The position numbers and the translations under genes are program-made. A stretch of 64,000 bases of DNA, taken from Linnemannia hyalina. Taxonomy: Eukaryota > Mortierellomycota > Mortierellomycetes > Mortierellales > Mortierellaceae. The DNA lies in contig JAHRHY010000005.1 of the NCBI GenBank assembly GCA_019671135.1, positions 2,798,485 through 2,862,484 on the forward strand. The letters are read 5' to 3'. Each line of letters starts with the position of its first letter. Within the stretch, counting starts at the first letter, position 1. Below are positions 21,347 to 31,891 of this stretch, piece after piece. The notes below the pieces were generated by a model. It was not told the origin of the DNA and ran no database searches. It saw only the letters and a list, made by a program, of their open reading frames with translations.

Positions 21347-21923
21347 GTTGATTGTTTGCTGAGCTGGGAATCGTTCGAAAGGATAAAGAAGGAGGAGCTG
21401 AAGGTGGGTGAAGGGTGAATTAGAGTGATCACAAAATAAAAGAGCGACAATAAAGAGAGAATGGATCTATGATGGCGAATTAGAAAGATTGATTCAATAG
21501 ACGTCACGATCTAGAAAGATCAAAGCAACGGAGTTGAGACCGTGTGGGATCAAGTCGCTGTTCTCCACATATGCTCAAAATTCGTACTTTATAATGCGCG
21601 TTCAATTTATTGCATTCTTGATACTTGTCAGGTCTTGGGTATTCGGCCCAATAATTCTTGATGAAGAGTTGGTGCTTGGTTCGTTCAATCCCGCACAACA
21701 AAATTAAGACATGCGTTCAACTCGTCGGCAGCTCTACCCCGCCATATGTTAGCCTACCTTAGGCAGACTATGTCACCGTGTACAATAAAATTGCATGATT
21801 AAGTAAAGTCAACGAGCGGTGGTTCCTATTGAAATCTTTTTCTCCCTTCTTCCTCCAAAGCTCTAACCACAATTTTGAACACCAATCCTTCCCTATCCCC
21901 ATTTACTGTCGCGCCCCCTCACA
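21347..21923. other. No gene recognised (unit 0)
   Basis: About 580 bp. A 65-codon minus-strand frame (21504-21701) exists but has no recognisable features. The last 100 bp are pyrimidine-rich and may be the promoter/leader of the frame at 21924. Confidence 0.5.
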
Positions 21924-22810
21924 ATGTCTGAAGTCCCTGTTGTTTGTGATATTCTTGAAGGAACAGTTGGTGGTGACATTAATGTCATGTTCAAGTTCTT
22001 TACTGTCAAAACTAAATGCTTCTGTGGAAAGGACTTCTCCTCAAAACCCCAACTGAAGCGCCATGTTTTCGGCGCCATGGACCGACTCATATCATGCAAA
22101 GGCGAGCCGGCCTTGAGAAGCAGGCTCATGGAAGAGAGGAGTATTAAAGAACCGCTATTCGAAGCATACTTTTTGCCGCCAACAGGGGTACAGTTTAAGA
22201 AAAAAAACATTTTGATTGGAGCTGATATCATACTTCAGTTAGGTTCAAACTAAACCTCTTGAGATTTTTTTTTCCTGTTTTGTTTGTTCACACGCAGCAT
22301 GAGTTTCAGATGCTCAAGGCTCAGGTCCATCGAATGATTGAGTCGCAAGAACAAGCACACAAATACTTCAAACTTCAAGAATCAAGGAAGGCCATTATGG
22401 CGCCAAAGGACGATCAAGCGCCTCCATCAGTGCACGCAACCTCCCCTCAACAAGGACAACACCCCTCCTCGCCCCTTCAAGAACACACTCCCCCGACTCA
22501 GAAGGAGCCTACCCCGTCTACATCCTCATTCCAAGAAACCTCCATCTCCCACCCTTCATCTCAGCACACCTCCCTCCCCACCCACTCAACCGACGTATCG
22601 TCTGTCAGTTCCTCTTCCACTAACTCCCCCTCCCCGTCTAGTGATGGACAAAATTCACAGCACAGTGTGATGAGTTTCTCATATCCTGTCCAAACAAGCA
22701 CACCAAGAAATGGGGAACGAGCTTATTCTTCCACTGCCAGCCCCAGCCCAACTTATGAATATGTTGACTCCACTCCCACTGCCAGCCCCAGCCGATCTTC
22801 AGAAACATAA
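21924..22810 (+). CDS. Hypothetical protein, possibly two exons (unit 0)
   Basis: The ATG at 21924 (context CACAATGTC) opens 109 codons containing a short Cys-rich segment (KCFCGKDFSSKPQLKRHVFG, then SC). A second frame at 22298-22810 encodes a helical start (HEFQMLKAQVHRMIESQEQA) and a long Ser/Thr/Pro-rich tail. A phase-0 intron 22188-22297 (GTACAG...ACACGCAG, 110 nt) would join them into about 258 residues. In favour, a one-base length change in unit 1 falls inside the proposed intron and leaves both frames open. I do not recognise the protein. It could be a remnant of a DNA-binding protein. Unspliced, only the first 109 residues would be made. Confidence 0.4.
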
Positions 22811-24029
22811 CCAACAAGCAACATATAAACTTTAGTAGTAGCAATCGTAGTTCTTATTAAAAACACAATCTTTCAGCACACACGCTATTGTTTGCTTGTT
22901 CATTCGTTAACTCTCCCTCTGTTCCCCTCAGCCTCGTTCTAGTCATGGCCATGACCTGTCGCAGGAATTCCTGTTTCATCCGTAACCATACAAACAGTGA
23001 AAAATAAGGGAAGGTCTCAGCCGTACACAAGCCAAACACAGAGCACAACCAGCCAAAAAAAAATTAAGGGGAATGCATGTGCATGTCTTGGACCTACACA
23101 ACCAAAACACATGGACAACAGGGTAAACAAAACAAAACAACAGAGATCCCAATCTTTATGAGACGCTCGGTCCCAAGCCATATACAATGCAAGAGAGTAT
23201 TAAGTAAAGAAGAACAACCATATGCTTTGCAAGTGTGGATCGATGATGTTAGCGGCTCTTGGTTCTCATTCCTTTCTTCTCACCTCCATCTCTTATTTTC
23301 TACGCCCAATCTGCCGTGTCTTATGTATCTGTGATAACCAACACGTTGGTGTTGCTGTTGGGATGCAAACCTGGGAGAGCATGCGCTCGTAGAGGTTGAT
23401 TGGGTAAATCATCGGGCACGAACCATTTTGCTCAAGAAAATGGAAGAAAGACCATGGAGGAGCAAGGAAGAAAGCAGACATACATCGCCATTAGACTTTC
23501 CATCCGCGCTTTTGCAACAAGTGTTGAAGGACTATCACACCTGCCTTATCTTGTTTAAGCCTTCAGAGGTTGTCATAGACTGTTTATGCACGCTGTCTTC
23601 GTGGTGACATTGAACTCTTATTATTTTTGGCCTTCTCTTCATCCCTCTCCCTCTCTTCTGTTCTTCTCTCTCCCTTAAGTCTCTTATTTTTATCTTGAGT
23701 TGACGATGGACCTGGTATTTTCTTGATGTTTCACACTGTTGTTTGTGGTTCAATTGATTTTTGCTTTTTTGCATAATTTCTTGGCTAAGAAAAAGGGTAT
23801 GCAGATGGTCGGAATAGCTTGCCTTGTCCGTTTGTACTCTCTGCTTCATTGGAGTGCACATGCGCGAAAGAACGCGTATGGACAGGGTGAAACCTACCGG
23901 GGAATAAGAAAGGAAAGGTGATGAAAGGGAGAAGGGCAAGAGCGCCATTGTCATCAAACATGCGTACACCTCGACCCATTTGCATGGAGCTGTAACCCAA
24001 GTCTGACTTTTTGTTCCTTCCCGTATTTT
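22811..24029. other. No firm gene; degraded coding-like stretch near 23077-23540 (unit 0)
   Basis: The segment 23077-23334 is open and then frameshifted. The equivalent in unit 1 (31439-31891) stays open for 150 codons. The rest shows no recognisable gene. Confidence 0.4.
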
Positions 24030-24335
24030 AAATTGTCATACATCCATCCATCCTCCACTTTGCCTTTTGCTCTTCGAACACTCAACCCTTTTCTTTCTTT
24101 TTGCTCCTTCCTTCCCTTTCACACGCTCTCTCCCTTGTCGCTCTCTCCTTCCTCTCCCTTCACTTGTTTTTTCCTTTTCTATTTGCCTCCCTCCTCGTCA
24201 ACACTCCACCATTTCTCTACTTTTGTTCAGCTTCCCTACACCCTCCTTCCCTGCTACCCCTCCTTCCCTTCCTTCCACTCCTCCTTCCCCCTTTCCCCTC
24301 CCACCACTTCATTTGTATTATCTCCTACTTTTAGA
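24030..24335 (+). repeat. Pyrimidine (CT)-rich tract (unit 0)
   Basis: About 300 bp dominated by CCTTCC, CTCTCC and TTTCTT. Several overlapping frames are open only because of composition. Also at about 32400-32700, 40740-41040 and 49090-49390. Confidence 0.75.
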
Positions 24336-24412
24336 TACACCGCACCCTCTGGTCACTCCTTCTTTGAGTACAAAATCAGAGAGGTCACATTTTTTTCCGT
24401 CAAGGTATGAGA

Positions 24413-24490
24413 TAGATTGAATGCATATATATAGCCGTGTGTTTAGTTCATAATAAACTGTCTATGTTGCTTATTTTGTTCATCCAGGCA
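24413..24490 (+). other. Possible small intron (unit 0)
   Basis: AAG|GTATGAG at about 24406 and TTCATCCAG|GC at about 24489 would bound an intron of roughly 80 nt with consensus-like ends. No clear coding exon on either side supports it. Confidence 0.25.
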
Positions 24491-24635
24491 TAACACATTT
24501 GACAAAGAGACAATGGAGCAAATAAGCATTGTGTGGGATCTCGAGCACAATGAAACAGTTGATTTGATTCTTTTCCCTCTTCTCTTTCTCTTTTTTCTTT
24601 TTTTATTTTCGTCTTTTTTCTTGGTCTTTTTTCTA

Positions 24636-24727
24636 ATTTCTTATTTCTTATTTCTTATTTCTTATTTCTTATTTCATATTTCTTATTTCTTATTTCATAT
24701 TTCTTATTTCTTATTTCTTATTTTCTA
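24636..24727 (+). repeat. (TTATTTC)n heptamer microsatellite (unit 0)
   Basis: About a dozen heptamers TTATTTC with CATATTTC variants. Copy number differs between units (about 33000-33090, 41338-41427, 49686-49782), as expected for slippage. Confidence 0.85.
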
Positions 24728-24894
24728 TTTCGTACCGTGAATAAAAAGAAAGAACAAAGAAAGGGACGAGATATGAAAAAAGGCGAACCGAATGGCAATT
24801 CATACACAGTGAAGAGTTGGGAGGTAAGGTTGACTGTGTTTCGACTCGGCAAGATTGAAGTAAGAATGGGTGTAAAAAAGGCTTTTTTTTTTTG

Positions 24895-25395
24895 CAATGT
24901 TGCCTACGTTTGACTACAATGCCTACATTGGCTATGTGCAGATGGATGAAAATTATCCTTATAGGAGCTAAAAGGCAAGGTCTATTGGCATCAAATTCAT
25001 GCATGCATGTATGTTTCACATCTGTCTCGTCCAGGGTAAAGTCCATGGCATAGGAACATAACAATAAAATTATGCTAACATCCATGTATTCTTTGCCTTC
25101 ATTGCCTTCACTGCCTTTGCATGTGTTGTCTTTTTTTTTTGGATCCTTTTTTATTTTTTTTTGGCCTACATTGCCTACGTTGGCTATGTACAGATGAATG
25201 AAAATTATCCTGATGGCAGCTAGAGGGGCAAGACCTGTTGGCATTAAGATTCATGTATGCATGCATGTCTCTCATCTGTCTCATCCAGTGTGAAGTCCAT
25301 GGCATGCGAATATAACAATAAAAATACGCCAGCAACCGTGTGTCCTTTGCCTTCATTGCCTTCATTGCCTTTGCATTTGTTTGTGTTTTTTTTTT
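24895..25395 (+). repeat. Two diverged tandem copies of about 240 bp (unit 0)
   Basis: Both copies contain TTGCCTAC...GGCTATGT, GATGAATGAAAATTATCC-like sequence, CATGCATG, GTCCATGGCAT, ACAATAAAA and a TGCCTTCATTGCCTTC run ending in a T tract. The second starts near 25150. They are much more diverged than the 8.35-kb units, so this duplication is older than the array. Confidence 0.75.
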
Positions 25396-25399
25396 TTTT

Positions 25400-25712
25400 T
25401 TAGGAGGGAGAGAAAGATAAAGAGAGAGAGAGAGGGAGGCAAGGAGAAAAGAGAGAAAGACAAAGACAGAGAGAGAGAGAAAGATAGAGAGAGAGAGAAA
25501 GATAAAGAGAGAGAGAGAGAGAGAGGGAGAGAGAGGGAGAGAGAGGTAGACAAAGAGAGGAAGTTAAAGAAAGATAGAGGGAGTGTCAAAGAAAGAGAGA
25601 AGGAGTGTCAAAGAAAGAGAGAAGGAGTGTCAAAGAGAGATGAAGACTAAGAGAGGGAGAGGGAGTCAAAGATAGAGAGAGACAAAGGTGAGAGGATAAA
25701 ATGGAATGAGGG
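25400..25712 (+). repeat. GA-rich simple repeat with a short minisatellite (unit 0)
   Basis: Mostly GAGA/AAAGA, ending in about three copies of a unit near 22 bp containing GGAGTGTCAAAGAAAGAGAG. Open frames here (Lys/Arg/Glu/Asp-rich) reflect composition. The same frame continues past one TAA to 25847 and encodes a tail with a hydrophobic segment (WWSVCIWTFFSVIWGA), so an old coding origin is possible. Also at about 33760-34052, 42099-42393 and 50456-50750. Confidence 0.75.
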
Positions 25713-26132
25713 CTACTTGAACAAAGTCTATAGTGATCATCCTCCAGCGGGGTATCAAGCAAGGCGTGCAAGTAACAAAACCCGCAGACGAGAAAAATGG
25801 TGGAGTGTGTGTATATGGACATTTTTTAGTGTTATTTGGGGTGCCTGAAATGGTCAAGAGGGATCACTGAACAGCCGATGGTGTCTGAATTTGACTCTTT
25901 GACGAGAATCTCGATGCACGGCGAGGAAAGGAGAAGTCCATTGAGAACGACGGGTAGCACTGGTCAAATGATCTTTTTGCCAGCAGCGCGGCAAAAAGAA
26001 AGAGCAAAAAGCATTTCTATTCTGACAGGGTGTTTTGATTTCCATCCATGCTCCTGTTCAAACAGGACCCTGTTAGAATTGAAAAAAGACCAAAAACATA
26101 TGGCAGAATTGTTTTTGAAAAACCCCTGTCAG

Positions 26133-26167
26133 ACACCCCCTGTTAATTTTGCGCTGACAGGGGGTGT
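26133..26167. repeat. Perfect 11-bp inverted repeat (unit 0)
   Basis: ACACCCCCTGT at 26133-26143 and ACAGGGGGTGT at 26157-26167, with a 13-nt loop, just left of the Ty3-2 fragment. It is accompanied by CCCTGTCAG and CTGACAGGG, which are also inverted. It could be terminal sequence of an unidentified DNA transposon. Present in every complete unit. Confidence 0.6.
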
Positions 26168-26461
26168 TAGAATAACCGAGTCGCCTCCGCTTGTCGTCTC
26201 CGGCGATGAGGAGTACGAGGTTGAGGCCATTTTGGATTCACGGATCAGGCGCAACCACCTTGAATACTATATACATTGGAGAGGCTACCCCGTATCCGAA
26301 CGAACCTGGGAACCGGCCGCCTGTGTCAAGAATTCCCCGGACCTTGTTCGCGAGTTCCATCTGCAACACCCTCACAAACCCAGCCAAAGGCCTCTTGGAA
26401 CTCGGCCCTAGAGGGGGAGGTTGTCACGAGACAAGAGCTTGCTCTTGTGACTTCGCCCTAA

Positions 26462-26956
26462 GGAGGCCTTTCAAGTCCAAATTATCATATGGTGTTTGTT
26501 ACATCTCTGCAGATCTTGACGATATCCACCGCGTCCATTAGAGGAGAGTGTATGTATGATATCAACCATTTAAAACAACCACTGTAACATTCCTTGCGCG
26601 ATTATCCTACTAAACACAACTACATTCTCCAAACAACAAAGTCTTCTTATTTTTCGCTCACCAATATCTTGAATGTGTTCATCTACTATTAAACTGTAAC
26701 CCTCACTGCAAGATTCGACAGAGTAGTTCTTGTATGTGATCATCTAAAGCACTTGCACTCTCAACTGTATCTTTGTCGTGAAATACAGGGGAGAGATTAC
26801 ATTTTAAAAATTCTTGTGCTGTCTATTGCTATTTTATCCTATGTTCTGTTGCCGACTGTGAAGAGATATATCAGCTATGGAAGTCAACACTCCGTTCCTT
26901 GGGCTTTGGATATTTTTTATATGCTTTTTTATATCCTCTGCACATGAAGGGGCCGC
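26462..26956 (+). mobile_element. 495-bp MITE, copy 6, in the Ty3-2 LTR (TSD TAA)
   Basis: Flanked by TAA at 26459-26461 and 26957-26959. Comparison with the unsplit LTR at 2331-2527 proves the empty site. It lies only a few bases upstream of the LTR TATA box. Confidence 0.93.
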
Positions 26957-26962
26957 TAACGA

Positions 26963-26971
26963 GTATAAAAG
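26963..26971 (+). promoter_or_regulatory. LTR TATA box in front of the unit 1 gene copy
   Basis: GTATAAAAG in the Ty3-2 LTR, about 300 bp upstream of the first in-frame ATG (27261) of the gene copy. Equivalent sites lie at about 35317, 43660 and 52017. Confidence 0.6.
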
Positions 26972-27116
26972 GGCCTTAGATAGCAAATCTATAGCTCTTT
27001 ACTTGGTATCGCCAATACAACATACTCTATAACCTATTCCTTATACTCATTTCTTAGTCCTTGATCAAGGTTCTCTTTATCTACTTCATTCTATTGCTTG
27101 GTCTGCTTTCTTGACA

Positions 27117-28860
27117 CAAACATACTGTGGGCGTCATCAAGATCAAGATAGAGGTCATATAAAACGTGGTAACAAGAATGCACCTGTCGTTACGCGTCCC
27201 AAGTCTTCCAAGGCTTTAAAGAAGACACATACTTCTAAGTTTGTATCATCTGATGACGATATGACTTCCGAGGATGAAGAGCCGTCCGACGATGATGATG
27301 AAGAAGGTAAAATTGCCGTCTCCTTTCCGTTGAGTCCAAAGGTAGTTGACATAACGTCCAAGAAAAATGTACCACTCGCTAATACAGGCATATGGATGCG
27401 TTATGCAACTAATCCAGTTTTTCTGTATGCAAAGAACTTTACTGTAAATGGCAAGTACATTATTAAGCTGAAGGAAAAGGATCTCTACATTGTATTGTGT
27501 CCACCTGAGCTCATGGGCAAAAATCTTCCTGTACCGGAAATATCTGAAAAAGAGGCACGTATATTACAAAAGATGGGACTCCAAGAGGCAACTCCTGCAG
27601 ATGTAGAAAAAATAGAAGAGTCTTCTGCTGATGATAAGAAGAAGACTCTTCGAAAGAAAAGGCCTTCAAAGATGCCCAAAAATGCAGAGCCATCTTCTAA
27701 TGTAGACGTTTCTAAGGATGGAAAAGATGAACATACATTTGCACTGGCCACAACGGTGCATAACATTAGATCAGAGTAAGACATAGCACGTGCGAAGGAC
27801 AGAGGATGGATGATTCATCCTAATAACGACATGCTTGAGTATGCAACTAAGTTTACGATGAATGGCAAGTACATTGTCAGGCTATCTGGAAAGAATACAT
27901 ACGTTGGCCTGTTTACGCTTGATGCTCTGCGCGGTGTTGGTGATGTTCCAGAGTTGGATATCTTGGAACGCTCCATGCTTAGCAAGATGAAACTTCAACC
28001 ATTGTCTGATGAAGAGAGAAAGACGCTATTCAATGAGGAGATCGAAGTAGAAGAAGAAGTACCAGTAGAAGGACCAACAGATAAATCCAAGGTGATATGG
28101 AAAAAAACTTAACAAGTACTTGGAATATTCCGAGAATGTACTTGTAAATGGAATGCACATTCTCAAGATGCGCAAAAAAGACACTGTAATCGGCTTGATG
28201 ACTGATGACCATATTGCTGCAGAGAATGTAGAGTGTCATTCTCTTAGCCAGAAGGAAAAAGAGAAGTTGTTTGCTATGGGATTTAAACCGCATGAGCATA
28301 AGCAAAGCTTGCCACAGAAAGATGAGAGCACATGTGAGGATGATAAAGATGCTGAGGGCGATAAAGATGCTGAGGGCGATAAAGATGCTGAGGATGACAA
28401 AGATGCGGTGGGTGATAAAGATGCTGAAGATGACAAAGATGCTGAGGGTGATAACGATGCTGAGGATGACAAAGATGCTGAGGGTGATAACGATGCTGAA
28501 GATGATAAAGATGCTGAGGATGATAAAGATGCTGAGGATGTTATGTGGAAAAGGTACCCTAAAGATAAAAGCTCCTCGGGTATAATCGTCATAGATAAAG
28601 ACGAAATTAAATGGACAACATGTTCGTTTGACAAGAAGCATGAATATGCAACCAACTACCTTTTCGACGGATGTCATCTGCTCAAGAGGTACGAAGAGGA
28701 CATTATTGTTGGACTGCTGTATAAGATACCTGCAAACGGTGACAGTAACTATAGTCGAGACAAATTTACCAACAACAAACAAAAGCAGAAGTTAATTGCC
28801 ATGGGGTTCACGATCGAGGAATTGCCTAAATTGTACTCTCCAGATGTAAAGTTTTGGTAG
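27117..28860 (+). pseudogene. Truncated copy of the repeat-protein gene (unit 1)
   Basis: Corresponds to residue 99 onward of the 740-codon protein, joined directly to the Ty3-2 LTR, so the first zinc motif and most of the second are lost. It has a 186-bp in-frame deletion of the acidic linker and a nonsense codon (AAA to TAA) at 27777-27779. An extra A near 28100 shifts the frame in module 3. Open pieces are 27261-27779 (from the first in-frame ATG), 27810-28112 and 28120-28860. Confidence 0.9.
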
Positions 28861-28983
28861 TTGTTGAGACAGATGAAGAGTAGATATTTTAAAAACTATC
28901 CAATTGTCAACAGTTGGCATTTGTGGTTGTATATATAGCATGAACTTTTTAAAAATGTAACATGTCTTCGACACTTCCACCTA

Positions 28984-29478
28984 GGAGGCCTTTCAAGTCC
29001 AAATTATCATATGGTGTTTGTTACATCTCTGCAGATCTTGACGATATCCACCGCGTCCATTAGAGGAGAGTGTATGTATGATATCAACCATTTAAAACAA
29101 CCACTGTAACATTCCTTGCGCGATTATCCTACTAAACACAACTACATTCTCCAAACAACAAAGTCTTCTTATTTTTCGCACACCAAACTCTTGAATATGT
29201 CCATCTACTATTAACCTGTAACCCTCACTGCAAGATTCGACAGAGTAGTTCTTGTATGTGATCATCTAAAGCACTTGTATTCCCAACTGTATCTTTGTCG
29301 TGAAATACAGGGGAGAGATTACATTTTAAAAATTCTTGTGCTGTCTATTGCTATTTTATTCTGTGTTCTGTTGCCCACTATGAAGAGATATGCCAGTTAT
29401 GGAAGTCAACACTCCGTTCCTTGGACTTTGGATATTTTTTATATGCCTTTTTATATCCTCTGCACATGAAGGGGCCGC
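28984..29478 (+). mobile_element. 495-bp MITE, copy 7 (unit 1)
   Basis: Equivalent of copy 5, with the same alpha/beta mosaic and the same flanks (CTA and TAA). Confidence 0.9.
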
Positions 29479-29703
29479 TAAGTGGCCTTAAATGAAATGG
29501 CGCACGAGATTCGTCCTCGTCTCCGTTGAGATCTTCCTAGGTCAGCCAGGATGGGGCTCAGGGATGTTTTCCTTTTCCTCGTTCCTGATCCTGACCGCTG
29601 ATGAGACAGAGATCCGAAGGTTGCATGCAACTGCTCTGGTTGAATTTCCATGTCGAAGCTGTTCTACGGCAGTCTCTTTAATGGATCGTGCAAGAGGCTT
29701 CAT
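29479..29703 (-). pseudogene. Tc1/mariner transposase N-terminal fragment (unit 1)
   Basis: Same as 21122-21346, including the in-frame TGA. Confidence 0.6.
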
Positions 29704-30280
29704 GTTGATTGTTTGCTGAGCTGGGAATCGTTCGAAAGGATAAAGAAGGAGGAGCTGAAGGTGGGTGAAGGGTGAATTAGAGTGATCACAAAATAAAAGA
29801 GCGACAATAAAGAGAGAATGGATCTATGATGGCGAATTAGAAAGATTGATTCAATAGACGTCACGATCTAGAAAGATCAAAGCAACGGAGTTGAGACCGT
29901 GTGGGATCAAGTCGCTGTTCTCCACATATGCTCAAAATTCGTACTTTATAATGCGCGTTCAATTTATTGCATTCTTGATACTTGTCAGGTCTTGGGTATT
30001 CGGCCCAATAATTCTTGATGAAGAGTTGGTGCTTGGTTCGTTCAATCCCGCACAACAAAATTAAGACATGCGTTCAACTCGTCGGCAGCTCTACCCCGCC
30101 ATATGTTAGCCTACCTTAGGCAGACTATGTCACCGTGTACAATAAAATTGCATGATTAAGTAAAGTCAACGAGCGGTGGTTCCTATTGAAATCTTTTTCT
30201 CCCTTCTTCCTCCAAAGCTCTAACCACAATTTTGAACACCAATCCTTCCCTATCCCCATTTACTGTCGCGCCCCCTCACA

Positions 30281-31168
30281 ATGTCTGAAGTCCCTGTTGT
30301 TTGTGATATTCTTGAAGGAACAGTTGGTGGTGACATTAATGTCATGTTCAAGTTCTTTACTGTCAAAACTAAATGCTTCTGTGGAAAGGACTTCTCCTCA
30401 AAACCCCAACTGAAGCGCCATGTTTTCGGCGCCATGGACCGACTCATATCATGCAAAGGCGAGCCGGCCTTGAGAAGCAGGCTCATGGAAGAGAGGAGTA
30501 TTAAAGAACCGCTATTCGAAGCATACTTTTTGCCGCCAACAGGGGTACAGTTTAAGAAAAAAAACATTTTGATTGGAGCTGATATCATACTTCAGTTAGG
30601 TTCAAACTAAACCTCTTGAGATTTTTTTTTCCTGTTTTTGTTTGTTCACACGCAGCATGAGTTTCAGATGCTCAAGGCTCAGGTCCATCGAATGATTGAG
30701 TCGCAAGAACAAGCACACAAGTACTTCAAACTTCAAGAATCAAGGAAGGCCATTATGGCGCCAAAGGACGATCAAGCGCCTCCATCAGTGCACGCAACCT
30801 CCCCTCAACAAGGACAACACCCCTCCTCGCCCCTTCAAGAACACACTCCCCCGACTCAGAAGGAGCCTACCCCGTCTACATCCTCATTCCAAGAAACCTC
30901 CATCTCCCACCCTTCATCTCAGCACACCTCCCTCCCCACCCACTCAACCGACGTATCGTCTGTCAGTTCCTCTTCCACTAACTCCCCCTCCCCGTCTAGT
31001 GATGGACAAAATTCACAGCACAGTGTGATGAGTTTCTCATATCCTGTCCAAACAAGCACACCAAGAAATGGGGAACGAGCTTATTCTTCCACTGCCAGCC
31101 CCAGCCCAACTTATGAATATGTTGACTCCACTCCCACTGCCAGCCCCAGCCGATCTTCAGAAACATAA
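30281..31168 (+). CDS. Hypothetical protein, possibly two exons (unit 1)
   Basis: Copy of 21924-22810. Proposed exons are 30281-30544 and 30656-31168. The one extra T relative to unit 0 lies in the proposed intron. Confidence 0.4.
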
Positions 31169-31438
31169 CCAACAAGCAACATATAAACTTTAGTAGTAGC
31201 AATCGTAGTTCTTATTAAAAAACACAATCCTTTCAGCACACACGCTATTGTTTGCTTGTTCATTCGTTAACTCTCCCTCTGTTCCCCTCAGCCTCGTTCT
31301 AGTCATGGCCATGACCTGTCGCAGGAATTCCTGTTTCATCCGTAACCATACAAACAGTGAAAAATAAGGGAAGGTCTCAGCCGTACACAAGCCAAACACA
31401 GAGCACAAACCAGCCAAAAAAAAAATTAAGGGGAATGC

Positions 31439-31891
31439 ATGTGCATGTCTTGGACCTACACAACCAAAACACATGGACAACAGGGTAAACAAAACAAAAC
31501 AACAGAGATCCCAATCTTTATGAGACGCTCGGTCCCAAGCCATATACAATGCAAGAGAGTATTAAGTAAAGAAGAACAACCATATGCTTTGCAAGTGTGG
31601 ATCGATGATGTTAGCGGCTCTTGGTTCTCATTCCTTCTTCTCACCTCCATCTCTTATTTTCTACGCCCAATCTGCAGTGTCTTATGTATCTGTGATAACC
31701 AACACGTTGGTGTTGCTGTTGGGATGCAAAACCTGGGAGAGCATGCGCTCGTAGAGGTTGATTGGGTAAATCATCGGGCACGAACCATTTTGCTCAAGAA
31801 AATGGAAGAAAGGACCATGGAGGAGCAAGGAAGAAAGCAGACATACATCGCCATTAGAACTTTCCATCCGCGCTTTTGCAACAAGTGTTGA
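31439..31891 (+). CDS. Hypothetical 150-codon frame, open only in unit 1
   Basis: ATG at 31439. The second half is protein-like (DNQHVGVAVGMQNLGEHALV, then EVDWVNHRARTILLKKMEER). In units 0, 2 and 3 single-base indels break this frame, and those three agree with each other. Either unit 1 keeps the older intact form, or it differs by assembly error. A CTGCAG in unit 1 (CTGCCG in the others) before TGTCTTATG could be a 3' splice site. No family recognised. Confidence 0.3.
   Translation: MCMSWTYTTKTHGQQGKQNKTTEIPIFMRRSVPSHIQCKRVLSKEEQPYALQVWIDDVSGSWFSFLLLTSISYFLRPICSVLCICDNQHVGVAVGMQNLGEHALVEVDWVNHRARTILLKKMEERTMEEQGRKQTYIAIRTFHPRFCNKC

Larger units (their letters stand above)
18575..27116 (+). 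repeat. Tandem array unit 0 (8542 bp)
   Basis: The first unit of a direct tandem array. It starts in the split gene at CAAACATACTG and ends at the 3' end of a Ty3-2 LTR (TTGACA). It is 186 bp longer than later units because its gene copy lacks their shared deletion. Contents in order: gene 3' part, MITE, Tc1 fragment, possible two-exon gene, simple-sequence region, Ty3-2 3' fragment and an LTR with a second MITE. Confidence 0.93.
26184..27116 (+). mobile_element. Ty3-2 3' fragment: chromodomain end plus 3' LTR (unit 0)
   Basis: Begins abruptly at CCTCCGCTTGTCG inside pol. It encodes the last 75 or so residues, including the chromodomain (YYIHWRGYPVSERTWEP; stop at 26411), then has the polypurine tract and the 197-bp LTR (26422-27116). 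A MITE at 26462-26956 splits the LTR. It lies in the opposite orientation to the Ty3-2 at 2331-8623. The LTR ends at TTGACA, joined directly to the next gene copy. Confidence 0.92.

Noticed and set aside
25362..25650. Ser/Leu-rich and Lys/Arg/Glu-rich frames in the GA/CT tract
   Set aside because: Simple-sequence DNA without stops; composition alone explains them.
26133..26167. Inverted repeat as a transcription terminator
   Set aside because: Stem-loop terminators of this kind are bacterial. The setting is eukaryotic and the repeat is better seen as a possible transposon end.
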